Source: an uncultured Sutterella sp. | Lineage (GTDB): Bacteria > Pseudomonadota > Gammaproteobacteria > Burkholderiales > Burkholderiaceae_F | NCBI GenBank assembly: GCA_937906995.1 | Contig: CALESB010000015.1 | Location: 1 to 19,665 of the forward strand | Direction of reading: 5' to 3' | DNA length: 19,665 nucleotides | Shown here: in pieces, positions 1 to 7,484 of the stretch | Position numbering within the stretch: the stretch's first letter is position 1 | Layout of the letters: each line of letters opens with the position of its first letter | Program-made: the position numbers and the translations under genes | Notes under the pieces: model-generated | Database searches by the model: none | What the model was told of the DNA's origin: nothing | Seen by the model: only the letters and a program-made list of their open reading frames with translations

Positions 1-80
1 ACCGATTCAGTCAGGTCCCATGAAGCCTCTGAATTTATTCAGAGGTAGTTCACAAGTTATTAAACATCGGGGCTACAACA

Positions 81-587
81 TTGGTTTCTGCATGTTATGA
101 AGAGAATGCCGACGTGATGCCTGCCGCTTGGGTATGTGCTTTAGATTTAGTGTCGTGTAAAGCAACGGTAGTGATTGATAAGTCTCATTTCACTCGTCAC
201 TTGGTAGAAAAGTCAGGCTACTTTGCTTTAATGCTACCAACAAGAGCCATTGCAAAAGAAACGCTTTATCTTGGCTCGGTTAGTAAGCATGATGACAAAG
301 AAAAGTTAGAAAAGAGTGGAGCAGAGTTTTTTAAGGTTGATGGCTTTGATATGCCTTTGGTCAAAGATTGCGCTGCCTGGATGATCTTTAAAGTGTTACC
401 GGAACCCCATAATGAAAAAACCTATGATTTGTTTATTGGGGAGTGCGTAGCCGCTTGGGCTGATGACCGAATCTATCGAGATGGACGTTGGTTGTTTGAA
501 AAAGCCGATAAAAGTATGAGCACACTTCATTATGTGGCTGGTGGTCATTTCTATACAATGGGCGAGCCCATTGATGTGGAACTATAA
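81..587 (+). CDS. Flavin reductase family protein (DIM6/NTAB-like), N-terminus probably frameshifted
   Basis: The 168 residues resemble small FMN-binding flavin reductase-like proteins, which carry a split-barrel fold. The visible hallmarks are the segment VMPAAWVCALD, the strand VVIDKSHFTRHLVEKSGYFAL, and a C-terminal PEPHNEKTYDLFIGE followed by AWADDRIYRDGRW. Such proteins reduce flavin with NAD(P)H or bind FMN for another oxidoreductase; the substrate here cannot be told. The open frame can only start at a TTG (81) without a ribosome binding site, and about 20 N-terminal residues of the family seem to be missing. An ATG at 20 opens another frame, whose product begins MKPLNLFRGSSQVIKHR and would continue naturally into ATTLVSACYEE if one G of the GGGG at 69-72 were absent. 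The gene may therefore be a recent frameshift or a sequencing error. The family call is fairly sure; the intactness is not. Confidence 0.7.
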   Translation: MVSACYEENADVMPAAWVCALDLVSCKATVVIDKSHFTRHLVEKSGYFALMLPTRAIAKETLYLGSVSKHDDKEKLEKSGAEFFKVDGFDMPLVKDCAAWMIFKVLPEPHNEKTYDLFIGECVAAWADDRIYRDGRWLFEKADKSMSTLHYVAGGHFYTMGEPIDVEL

Positions 588-609
588 AGCAGTTTTGAGG
601 GAGGGGTGT

Positions 610-647
610 TAAAATCTGGGGCAATTTTTATATTTAGGTGTATTAAA
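610..647 (+). promoter_or_regulatory. Leader, ribosome binding site and hairpin ahead of the phosphoethanolamine transferase
   Basis: AGGTG at 636-640 lies 7 nt before the ATG at 648, which is good spacing for a Shine-Dalgarno site. TGGGGCA (617-623) can pair with the TGCCCC that begins at 649. The AT-rich flanks extend this stem, which encloses the ribosome binding site in its loop and covers the start codon. A TAAAAT at 610-615 could be a -10 box, but no convincing -35 box was found. The ribosome binding site is clear; the hairpin's role is inference. Confidence 0.45.
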
Positions 648-2269
648 ATGCCCCCCCCATATATAATTCATTATCGACTCTCTCTGTGGTTCTAAAGCAA
701 GCATTTAATAAACTGTTTTCTAAATCAGCTGTTTTGATATGTTTAAAAATAGCAGCGGTTCTTCTTTACATTGCTTGTTGCTATTTTTTCGCAAGATTTG
801 CATTAACAGGGCTTGGTGATCATTTTTCTAGCAGAAAAACTTTAGCGCTGACGCTGTTTATTACTCTTTTATGTGCATCTAAGAAAAGTTTTTACTTTTT
901 GATTCTGCCTACTAGCATTTTAGTTAGCATATATTCTCCAATTGGATTTGAATACGGCAGTCCGGATTTACAGGCTGTAATTTCTCTATACTCAACAGAC
1001 GTCGCTGAGAGTATTGAATTTTTATCATTAATATCATTCTCAAGTTAAATAAAAGCCCTATCTATTATCTTGCTTCCTTTTATAGCTTATTACATAGCGA
1101 CTTTTGTGAATTTAAAGCCTTGGAGGAATAAAACCTATGTGTGTTTAGTGATTGGGACGTTGGTCTTTCTTCTTAGACCAACAGAGTTCATAAATCGTTC
1201 AATCACTGCTGTCAATGATTTGGAGAGCTCAATTAGCGAATTAGAAAAATATGCCAATAAGAGTTCTTGGGGGCAAAGTCTTTCTCAAACAAAAAATAGA
1301 GATTTTGTATTAGTGATAGGTGAATCAGCAAGAAAGGATTATTTTCATATTTATGGTTATCCCATAAGAAATACGCCATTTTTAGATAATGTTCCAGGGG
1401 TTTTTGTTGATGGTTTGACTGCAGGCGGAACATACACGATTGGTTCTTTGAGATTGATGCTGACGCACGGTATCCAGGAGACTTGGCAACCTCGCTATGA
1501 TTTTAATTTTGTTGATCTAGCAAAAAGTGCTGGTATAGATGTCACCTGGATCTCTAATCAAGGTTATATTGGGCAATATGACACGCCAATTTCGTCTATT
1601 GGACACAGAGCTAATAAGTCTATTTTCCCCAATAAGGGAGCCTACGATAAAGTTAATTTATCGGATTTTGTATTACTAAAAATTTTATCCAAGGAATTAA
1701 GGACCGTTACAAATGGCGGAAGTCGTTTATTCGTTCTTCATACCATTGGTTCTCATCCTGATGCATGCTCAAGGCTGGATGATTTTCCAGAGCAATATAA
1801 AGTTCAAGATCAAAAACTGAGTTATGTAGCTTGTTATGTATCAACTATTAAAAAGACTGATTTATTTTTAAGTCGTCTTTATGAACAAATGAAACAACAT
1901 GAAGCTAAGACTGGGAGGAGTTTTTCTATTTTGTACTTTAGTGACCATGGGCAAGTGCACCGAGAATTGGATGGAAAAATCTATATCAATAATAACTACG
2001 CCAGTAAATTGCATTATGATGTTCCTCTTATTCGAATCGACTCTGATGCGACACAACGCGAAGTTCTTAATTCAAAAAAATCGGGATTGTTATTTACTGC
2101 AGGACTTGCCAATTGGCTACAAATAAAGAACCCCCAGGTTCCTGAGTATGATTTGTTTGATGGAGTTAATGATAAAACTGACTTTGGTTTATCAGAAAAG
2201 ATAAAACAAATTAAATTGTCGCCAGATCCAGCTATAGATATTACAAATGTCCTTGTTAAAGAGCATTAA
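648..2269 (+). pseudogene. Phosphoethanolamine transferase, EptA/CptA (sulfatase-fold) family; out of frame at a poly-C tract and with an internal TAA
   Basis: Members of this inner-membrane family move phosphoethanolamine from phosphatidylethanolamine to lipid A or LPS core sugars. The reading frame runs from about 659 to 2269 and is broken once, by TAA at 1046-1048. The N-terminal part (to 1045) has hydrophobic segments and PIGFEYGSPDLQAVISL, typical of the family. The part after 1070 has two more hydrophobic stretches and then the periplasmic catalytic domain. Its motifs are VIGESARKDYFHIYGYP, RNTPFLDN (nucleophilic Thr region), LHTIGSHPDACSRL, LYFSDHGQ and LHYDVPLI, all metal-binding or catalytic signatures. 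Translation across the TAA reads ...LISFSS*IKALSIILLPF, so TAA probably replaced a Tyr or similar codon. The only ATG with a ribosome binding site (648) is out of frame by one base because of the C tract; the GTG at 686 has none. Base composition is visibly more AT-rich than in neighbouring genes, which suggests transfer. Whether the target is lipid A or core sugar is unknown. Confidence 0.8.
651..658 (+). repeat. Homopolymeric C tract (8 C) just inside the transferase gene
   Basis: Eight consecutive C residues follow directly after the ATG at 648. As read here, this ATG gives a 15-residue peptide ending in TAA (693-695). With nine C's (or six) the same ATG would be in frame with the membrane domain that starts near position 700. 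Mononucleotide tracts at the 5' end of LPS-modifying genes are a known slipped-strand switch in several host-associated bacteria. That this tract is variable is inferred. Confidence 0.75.
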
Positions 2270-2281
2270 AATTTTTTATTT

Positions 2282-2692
2282 ATGACTATGACCTTATCTG
2301 CCGCTCTATGGGCGTTGGCAACATCCGCATTTGTTTCTTCAACGCTTTTTCCGGGCGGCAGTGAGGCTGTTTTTCTTTTAGTCCTTCACAACTATCCTGA
2401 AGCATTTTTTATCGCTTTTGTAACCGCAACGCTTGCTAATACCGCAGGCTCTATGACGGGTTACGCCATAGGTAGATTCTTACCCAAAAATATAGATAAT
2501 CGCGCCATAAAACAGTGTGAGAAATACGGAGCATGGGCACTACTTTTTGCTTGGTTGCCATTGATTGGGGATGCGTTACCCGTAGCGGCGGGGTGGCTCA
2601 AAATTTATTGGTTAAAAGTCCTTCTTGCTATTTTGATTGGAAAGGCTTTTCGATATGCGGCTATAGGCTACGGATTAATGAAGATTTTCTAA
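2282..2692 (+). CDS. yqaA: YqaA family membrane protein (DedA/SNARE-associated domain)
   Basis: This small integral membrane protein of 136 residues is about the length of E. coli YqaA. Hydrophobic segments lie near residues 5-30, 40-62 and 84-135. The segment WLPLIGDALPVAAGWL matches the re-entrant-loop signature of the DedA/SNARE-associated group, and GSMTGYAIGRFLPKN precedes a short cytoplasmic stretch. The family is linked to lipid scrambling or membrane homeostasis, but the role of YqaA itself is not settled. It starts 12 bp after the transferase stop codon and has no obvious ribosome binding site of its own, so it probably depends on the upstream transcript. The internal Met at codon 3 (2288) is an equally possible start. 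Confidence 0.8.
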   Translation: MTMTLSAALWALATSAFVSSTLFPGGSEAVFLLVLHNYPEAFFIAFVTATLANTAGSMTGYAIGRFLPKNIDNRAIKQCEKYGAWALLFAWLPLIGDALPVAAGWLKIYWLKVLLAILIGKAFRYAAIGYGLMKIF

Positions 2693-2744
2693 CAAATTCA
2701 AGCCTTCTTTCTGCTTTTTTGTAAGCCGACATCATGTCAATTAC

Positions 2745-2759
2745 GCTATCATTGATAGC
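2745..2759. promoter_or_regulatory. 15-bp palindrome upstream of surE
   Basis: GCTATCA, a central T and TGATAGC form a perfect 7+7 inverted repeat 44 bp before the surE start. A one-base centre cannot make a stable RNA loop at full length, so a protein-binding operator is as likely as a hairpin. No regulator can be named. Confidence 0.25.
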
Positions 2760-2803
2760 ATGTGTGAGGACTAATATTCCTCTAATTTTCTGAAGAAAAA
2801 TCC

Positions 2804-3556
2804 ATGCGTATTTTAGTTTCCAATGATGATGGCTATTCAGCAGCCGGCATTAAGGCGTTAGCTCAAGCCATGAAGCGTTTTGGTGAGGTGACGGTCGTAG
2901 CGCCGGAATTTAACCAAAGTGCTGCAAGTAACTCTTTGACGTTGACTCGTCCGTTGATGATTCAGGAAGTTGAAGAGCGTGTTTTTGCGATTAATGGGAC
3001 GCCAAGTGATTGTGTTCATGTGGCTTTAACTGGACTATTGGATGAAAAGCCCGATTTGATTGTCTCCGGGATTAACTGTGGACAAAACATGGGCGAAGAT
3101 ACTATGTATTCCGGTACAGTGGCCGCTGCCATTGAGGGGTATCTTTTCGGTATTGATGCCATTGCGTTTTCTCAAATCCATCGTGGCTGGGATCATTTGG
3201 AAAGTGCCGCTCGCGTTGCTCAAGAACTGGTGGAGCGCTTTTTAGAGGGAAGAGATCCTGTTGCTAATGGCGCACAGCTTTTAAATGTTAATATTCCCAA
3301 CTTACCATACGCAGAGCTTCAAGGTATGGTAGCAACGCGTTTAGGACGACGCCATCATCCGGAATCTGTGATTAAAGAAATGAGTCCTCGGGGCTTTCCG
3401 ATTTACTGGGTGGGGGCGGCAGGAGAACCCAAAGACCGTGGAGAAGGGACGGACTTCTGGGCTACACAGATGAATGCTGTGTCGGTAACGCCTTTGCAAG
3501 TTGATTTAACGAATTACACACAAGTCGCTGGTGTTGAGAGCTGGTTGACTCGTTAA
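2804..3556 (+). CDS. surE: 5'/3'-nucleotidase SurE
   Basis: SurE is a metal-dependent phosphatase that acts on 5'- and 3'-nucleoside monophosphates and is linked to stress survival. The 250 residues match the usual length of about 250. The N-terminal MRILVSNDDGYSAAGI carries the metal-binding pair Asp8-Asp9. NQSAASNS around residue 39 supplies the conserved Ser and Asn. SGINCGQNMGEDTMYSGTVAAA carries the metal ligand Asn91 and the active-site loop. GTPSDCVHVAL is also typical. The start ATG is preceded by a weak GAAGAAAA. In many Proteobacteria surE lies next to pcm, nlpD and rpoS. Here nlpD follows 55 bp later, but pcm and rpoS are absent. Confidence 0.96.
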   Translation: MRILVSNDDGYSAAGIKALAQAMKRFGEVTVVAPEFNQSAASNSLTLTRPLMIQEVEERVFAINGTPSDCVHVALTGLLDEKPDLIVSGINCGQNMGEDTMYSGTVAAAIEGYLFGIDAIAFSQIHRGWDHLESAARVAQELVERFLEGRDPVANGAQLLNVNIPNLPYAELQGMVATRLGRRHHPESVIKEMSPRGFPIYWVGAAGEPKDRGEGTDFWATQMNAVSVTPLQVDLTNYTQVAGVESWLTR

Positions 3557-3611
3557 TACACTGAAAAAGAAAAGAGCTCGTATTATCGAAGCTCATTAAG
3601 AGGAAAAAGTG

Positions 3612-4469
3612 ATGAATTTACGTCTTTTGGTTTGCGTGGCCGCTGTATCATCGGTTTTGGCCGGTTGTGCTTTACAAAATACGGGCGCTCCCGTCTATGA
3701 TCGCACAGGAGCGTCTGGCTCTATGGCTACTGGCGCTGTGACGACAACGGGTGAAACTTATGTGGTTCAAGCGGGCGATACTCTTTACTCCATCGCAGTG
3801 CGTCATGGTTGCAATCCAACGGAATTAGCTCGCGCTAACGGCATTACAGATCCGACACAAGTTTCAATCGGTACGGTGTTAAATATTACGGCAGCGCGCA
3901 CTGGTGCCGTACAAACGCTTGCTCCGCAAGGCGTGGCTCCTATCGCACAGGCAGAGCCTGTTGAAGCTCAGGGTGAAGAGGTTGATTTAACGCTTGATCA
4001 AACGCCGACACAAAGCGTCACTATCACTACAGCTACGCCAGCAGCAACCCCCGCTGTTACGCCTACGACTCAAGCGGCACCAGCCGGACAGCAATTGTTG
4101 GGCAAAACAAAGCTCGCTTGGCCGGTGCCTCGTAGCACGATTTTGACAAACTTTACTGATGCCGGCAGTAAGGGTATTGAAATTGCTGGCAACATGGGGG
4201 ATCCCATCAAGGTCGCTGCTGATGGTCGAGTACTTTACATTGGCGATAATGTCTCTGGATACGGCAAACTTGTTATCGTGTCACACGGAGAAGGCGCAGT
4301 TACGGTTTATGGACACAACAGTGAAGTTCTCGTTGAGCGCGGTCAAGAGGTGAAGGCCGGTCAAGAGATCGCAAAGATGGGCAATAGCGACAGCAAGAGT
4401 GTGAATTTACTCTTTGAGGTGCGTTATAACGATAAGCCCGTGGATCCGTTGAAATATTTGCCACAATAA
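3612..4469 (+). CDS. nlpD: NlpD-like lipoprotein: LysM plus degenerate M23 (LytM) domain
   Basis: NlpD is an outer-membrane lipoprotein that binds septal peptidoglycan and activates the amidase AmiC during cell separation. The signal peptide ends in the lipobox LAGC, with Cys19 as the lipidation site. A LysM domain spans about residues 49-92 (TYVVQAGDTLYSIAVRHG). A Thr/Pro/Ala-rich linker follows, and the LytM domain covers about 164-285. Where active endopeptidases have HxxxD and HxH zinc ligands, this protein reads GSKGIEIAG and VNLLFEVRY. It is therefore predicted to be non-catalytic, as known for NlpD-type activators. The ATG at 3612 is chosen over the adjacent GTG at 3609 because AGAGG (3599-3603) sits 8 nt ahead. 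The 286-residue GTG version differs by one Met. Confidence 0.92.
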   Translation: MNLRLLVCVAAVSSVLAGCALQNTGAPVYDRTGASGSMATGAVTTTGETYVVQAGDTLYSIAVRHGCNPTELARANGITDPTQVSIGTVLNITAARTGAVQTLAPQGVAPIAQAEPVEAQGEEVDLTLDQTPTQSVTITTATPAATPAVTPTTQAAPAGQQLLGKTKLAWPVPRSTILTNFTDAGSKGIEIAGNMGDPIKVAADGRVLYIGDNVSGYGKLVIVSHGEGAVTVYGHNSEVLVERGQEVKAGQEIAKMGNSDSKSVNLLFEVRYNDKPVDPLKYLPQ

Positions 4470-4491
4470 TTAAACTGTCGGTTTAATTTTT
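4469..4491 (+). terminator. AT-rich hairpin directly after nlpD
   Basis: ATTAAAC (4469-4475) pairs with GTTTAAT (4481-4487) around a 5-nt loop and is followed by T's. It is weaker than the GC-rich terminator just downstream, and the two may act in tandem. Confidence 0.4.
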
Positions 4492-4493
4492 AT

Positions 4494-4535
4494 GAGCCCG
4501 CAAGCGACGGATCCTCTGCTGCGGGTTCTTTTGTT
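4494..4535 (+). terminator. Rho-independent terminator after surE-nlpD
   Basis: GAGCCCGCA (4494-4502) pairs with TGCGGGTTC (4520-4528), with one G-T wobble. The stem is followed by TTTTGTTT. It separates surE-nlpD from rlmD. Confidence 0.75.
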
Positions 4536-4574
4536 TGATTACCAAATTTTGATTGTATAAAAAGGGACATTGGT

Positions 4575-6035
4575 ATGGCTCGAACTCCTAAGGTTTATGA
4601 AAAGTTTACGGTCGACATTGAATCGCTCGATCAAGAAGGTCGTGGGGTTGCTCACCGTGAAGGCAAAGTGGTCTTTGTTGAGGGCGCCTTACCGAAAGAA
4701 CGCGTTGTCTATGAACGAATTCGCAATAAGCCAAGTTATGAAAGCGGCCGTGTTGTGCAAATTCTCAAGGAGTCTTCTTTGCGTGTTGAGCCGGGTTGCC
4801 CGAACTTTGGTTTGGAGCCGGGGTGCTGTGGTGGCTGTGCCATGCAACACTTGGAGCCCAACGCTCAAGTTGCGATGAAGCAACGTGTAATGCTTGATGC
4901 CCTTTGGCATATTGGTAAGGTGAAGCCTGAAACGGTTTTAGCACCGATTTTTGGCCCCTTCTGGCACTATCGCCATCGTGCACGTTTAACCGTTCGTGAC
5001 GTTGCAAAGAAGGGCGGCGTTTTGGTGGGCTTTCATGAAAAGTCTTCCAGCTACGTGGCAGACATGACTGAATGTAAGATTTTGCCTCGTGATGTCAGCG
5101 ACCTCTTAGTACCATTGCGTCAGTTGGTTGAAGGTTTAACGATTCGTCAACGCTTGCCCCAAATCGAAGTGGCAATGGGGGGTAACGGTGCCATTGCTTT
5201 AGTGATGAGAGTTTTGGAGACGCCCTCTGATGCAGATATGCGTGCCTTTGAAGCCTTCTCTTTAGAGCATGGTGTGAGCATCTGGTTACAACCGAAGGGA
5301 CCGGACTCTTGTTATCCGATGCAACCATCTGACTTAACAGCCTTGAAGTTGGAGTTGCCGGAATTTGGTGTTCATATCACCTTTAAGCCCACGGACTTTA
5401 CGCAAGTCAACCATCGCTTAAATGAAACGATGGTGTCTCGTGCGATTAACCTTTTGGATGTTAAACCTGAACACCATGTTGCCGATTTCTTCTGTGGCTT
5501 GGGTAACTTTACGTTGCCTTTGGCTGTACGCTCCAAGTGCGTTGTTGGCATTGAGGGAAGTGATCAATTGGTTGAGAGAGCTAAAGCGGGTGCTATTGAT
5601 AATGGCTTAGGCGATAAGACGGAGTTTGTTGCCCGTAACCTCTTTACTTGGAGCACCGAAGACTGGGATCGTTTGTGGGAAAAAATGGACGGTATTGATC
5701 GCGTCTTGATTGACCCTCCACGTGAAGGTGCTTTGGAATTGGCTCGCACGTTAGCGACAACCGATAAGCGTCCTCCGCGTATTGTTTATGTTTCTTGTAA
5801 TCCTGCGACATTGGCTCGCGATTGTGCCATTTTGCATCATGAGGGTGGTTGGCACATCCGCGCTGCCGGTGTGATGAATATGTTTCCGCACACCGGTCAC
5901 GTGGAAAGTATTGCCGTGCTTGAACCGGGTCCAAAGCCAGAGAAGCCCGTGACTCTGGAAGAGCTCAATCAGCCGGAAGAAAAGTCTACCGATGCAGTTG
6001 AGACAACAACGCAAGTTACGACTGAAGAAGCATAA
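4575..6035 (+). CDS. rlmD: 23S rRNA (uracil-1939-C5)-methyltransferase RlmD
   Basis: RlmD (RumA) uses S-adenosylmethionine to methylate C5 of U1939 in 23S rRNA. An N-terminal TRAM RNA-binding domain covers about residues 5-65. Iron-sulfur cluster cysteines are visible at Cys75, Cys84/85, Cys88 (CPNFGLEPGCCGGC) and Cys167 (TECKILP). The methyltransferase domain has FFCGLGNFTLPLA for SAM binding, IDPPREGA, and the catalytic nucleophile Cys408 in YVSCNPATLARD. PHTGHVESIAVL ends the fold. The 486 residues exceed the E. coli protein by about 50, mostly through a Glu/Thr/Pro-rich tail after residue 450 that looks disordered. The AGGGA ahead of the ATG supports the start. Confidence 0.95.
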   Translation: MARTPKVYEKFTVDIESLDQEGRGVAHREGKVVFVEGALPKERVVYERIRNKPSYESGRVVQILKESSLRVEPGCPNFGLEPGCCGGCAMQHLEPNAQVAMKQRVMLDALWHIGKVKPETVLAPIFGPFWHYRHRARLTVRDVAKKGGVLVGFHEKSSSYVADMTECKILPRDVSDLLVPLRQLVEGLTIRQRLPQIEVAMGGNGAIALVMRVLETPSDADMRAFEAFSLEHGVSIWLQPKGPDSCYPMQPSDLTALKLELPEFGVHITFKPTDFTQVNHRLNETMVSRAINLLDVKPEHHVADFFCGLGNFTLPLAVRSKCVVGIEGSDQLVERAKAGAIDNGLGDKTEFVARNLFTWSTEDWDRLWEKMDGIDRVLIDPPREGALELARTLATTDKRPPRIVYVSCNPATLARDCAILHHEGGWHIRAAGVMNMFPHTGHVESIAVLEPGPKPEKPVTLEELNQPEEKSTDAVETTTQVTTEEA

Positions 6036-6049
6036 TTTCTGAGCTTCTG

Positions 6050-6084
6050 ACGAAAAAGACAAGGTTTTTCCTTGTCTTTTTCGT
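6050..6084. terminator. Bidirectional terminator between rlmD and the convergent FAD oxidase gene
   Basis: A perfect 15-bp stem (6050-6064 with 6070-6084) has the loop TTTTT. One arm is rich in A and the other in T, so it can end transcription from both sides. Its right arm touches the stop codon of the minus-strand gene. Confidence 0.85.
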
Positions 6085-7484
6085 TAAGGCAAAAGCTTTC
6101 CGGGATTTAAACGATTTTCGGGATCAAAGATTTTTTTGATGCCTTTCATCATATCTAGTGCCACAGGGTCCTTCGCCATACGCATTGCTTCGCGTTTCAG
6201 TTGTCCAATTCCATGCTCTGCACTGATCGTACCTCCCATGGCGATAACTTTTTCATAAACAAACGCATGGATGTCTTTTTCTACGGTAAAGACCAACTTT
6301 GGATCATGCGGGTGAGCCACGCCCATATTGAAATGAAGGTTTCCATCGCCGTAATGCCCAAAAACTGAGGGTTCTAACCAGGGATAACGCTCTTTTAATT
6401 GAGTGCAGACAGTCTCGACAAATTCCACTAAACGGTGTCGTGGCAGTGCAATGTCATGCTTGACGTTACCGCCGGCTTTTTTATGGGCTGGGGGAATACT
6501 TTCACGAACTCGCCAGAAGTCTTCAGCATCTTCTTCAGTTTCGCTAATTGCTCCATCAACCACAAAGCCATCTTGCATTAGGTTTTCTAAGACTGACTCA
6601 AGCACACTTGTATCAGGATTGGATTCAAAGTAAGAGCATTCAATAAAGACATGCCAATCCGTTTTTTCAATGTTTGGTTGTCGTACTTCTGGCATCATAA
6701 GAGCCAGCTTATTAAGTGTAGGACGTCCCATTAACTCAAAGGCAGACATTTGTGCGTGCATTTTTGCGTTAAAGGCATTAAAAACAACTTCAACACTTTT
6801 GAGATCTCGTAGAGACAAAAAGAGAACTTTACGGTCAAGCGCTCGAGGGTGCAGTTTCAGAATAGCCTCGGTAATAACAGCTAAAGTGCCTTCACTGCCA
6901 ATGAGGAGATCACGAAGATCGTAACCGGAGTTATTTTTTCTCAAACTCGTAAGTTCATTGATTTCTCGCCCGTCGGCAAGTACAGCACGGTAGCCTAAAA
7001 CCAAGTCGCGTGTCATTCCGTAGCGAAGAACTTCTGTGCCACCGGCGTTGCTAGCTAAAAGACCGCCAACAGTAGCCGTTCCTTCGCTAGCTAAGCGTAG
7101 TGGGAATAGGCGATTGATGCGCTCTGCTGCTTGGTGAATCTCGGAGAGAGTGACGCCAGCTTGAGCATGAATCGTGTCGCTCACGGGATCAACATGAATG
7201 ATCTGTCTCATGCGCTTTAGTGAAAGAACAATGGAGTTGGCGTTAGCAAGGGGGACGGATCCCCCAACTGTTGAAGTATTGCCACCTTGAGTGACAACCG
7301 AGACACCATAGTGAGCGGCAATCTTCATAACCTCAACAACCTCTTCATGAGACGACGGTAGCGCCACTGCGATTGCATCTCCGTGATATCGACCTCGCTC
7401 ATCGGTGAGATAGGGGGCTTTTTCATTATTTTCTACGAGAGCATAGCGCCCGAGTAAATTTTTTAGTTCATTAATCAATGACAT
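6084..7484 (-). CDS. FAD-binding oxidoreductase, D-2-hydroxyacid dehydrogenase / GlcD family
   Basis: This belongs to the vanillyl-alcohol-oxidase-type flavoproteins that oxidise D-lactate, glycolate or D-2-hydroxyglutarate and pass electrons to the respiratory chain or a partner protein. The FAD-binding PCMH domain covers about residues 25-215. It shows TQGGNTSTVGGSVP, SEGTATVGGLLASNAGG and LLIGSEGTLAVITEA. The C-terminal cap domain has VFGHYGDGNLHFN and SAEHGIGQLKREAM, the usual metal and substrate residues, and ends NRLNPGKLLP. The 466 residues are a normal length. It stands alone, convergent with rlmD and divergent from the YihY gene, so there is no glcE/glcF partner. The exact substrate cannot be read from sequence; D-lactate or D-2-hydroxyglutarate are both plausible. 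No clear ribosome binding site precedes the ATG. Confidence 0.9.
   Translation of the reverse strand: MSLINELKNLLGRYALVENNEKAPYLTDERGRYHGDAIAVALPSSHEEVVEVMKIAAHYGVSVVTQGGNTSTVGGSVPLANANSIVLSLKRMRQIIHVDPVSDTIHAQAGVTLSEIHQAAERINRLFPLRLASEGTATVGGLLASNAGGTEVLRYGMTRDLVLGYRAVLADGREINELTSLRKNNSGYDLRDLLIGSEGTLAVITEAILKLHPRALDRKVLFLSLRDLKSVEVVFNAFNAKMHAQMSAFELMGRPTLNKLALMMPEVRQPNIEKTDWHVFIECSYFESNPDTSVLESVLENLMQDGFVVDGAISETEEDAEDFWRVRESIPPAHKKAGGNVKHDIALPRHRLVEFVETVCTQLKERYPWLEPSVFGHYGDGNLHFNMGVAHPHDPKLVFTVEKDIHAFVYEKVIAMGGTISAEHGIGQLKREAMRMAKDPVALDMMKGIKKIFDPENRLNPGKLLP

Noticed and set aside
1899..2126. 75-codon plus-strand frame inside the transferase gene
   Set aside because: It overlaps the SDHG catalytic region of the real frame and has no recognisable features of its own.
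4570..4878. 102-codon open frame overlapping the start of rlmD
   Set aside because: Shadow of rlmD in another frame; the rlmD frame has clear domains and a ribosome binding site.
5644..6062. Minus-strand open frames of about 100 codons inside rlmD
   Set aside because: Antisense shadows with no family features, running over the terminator.
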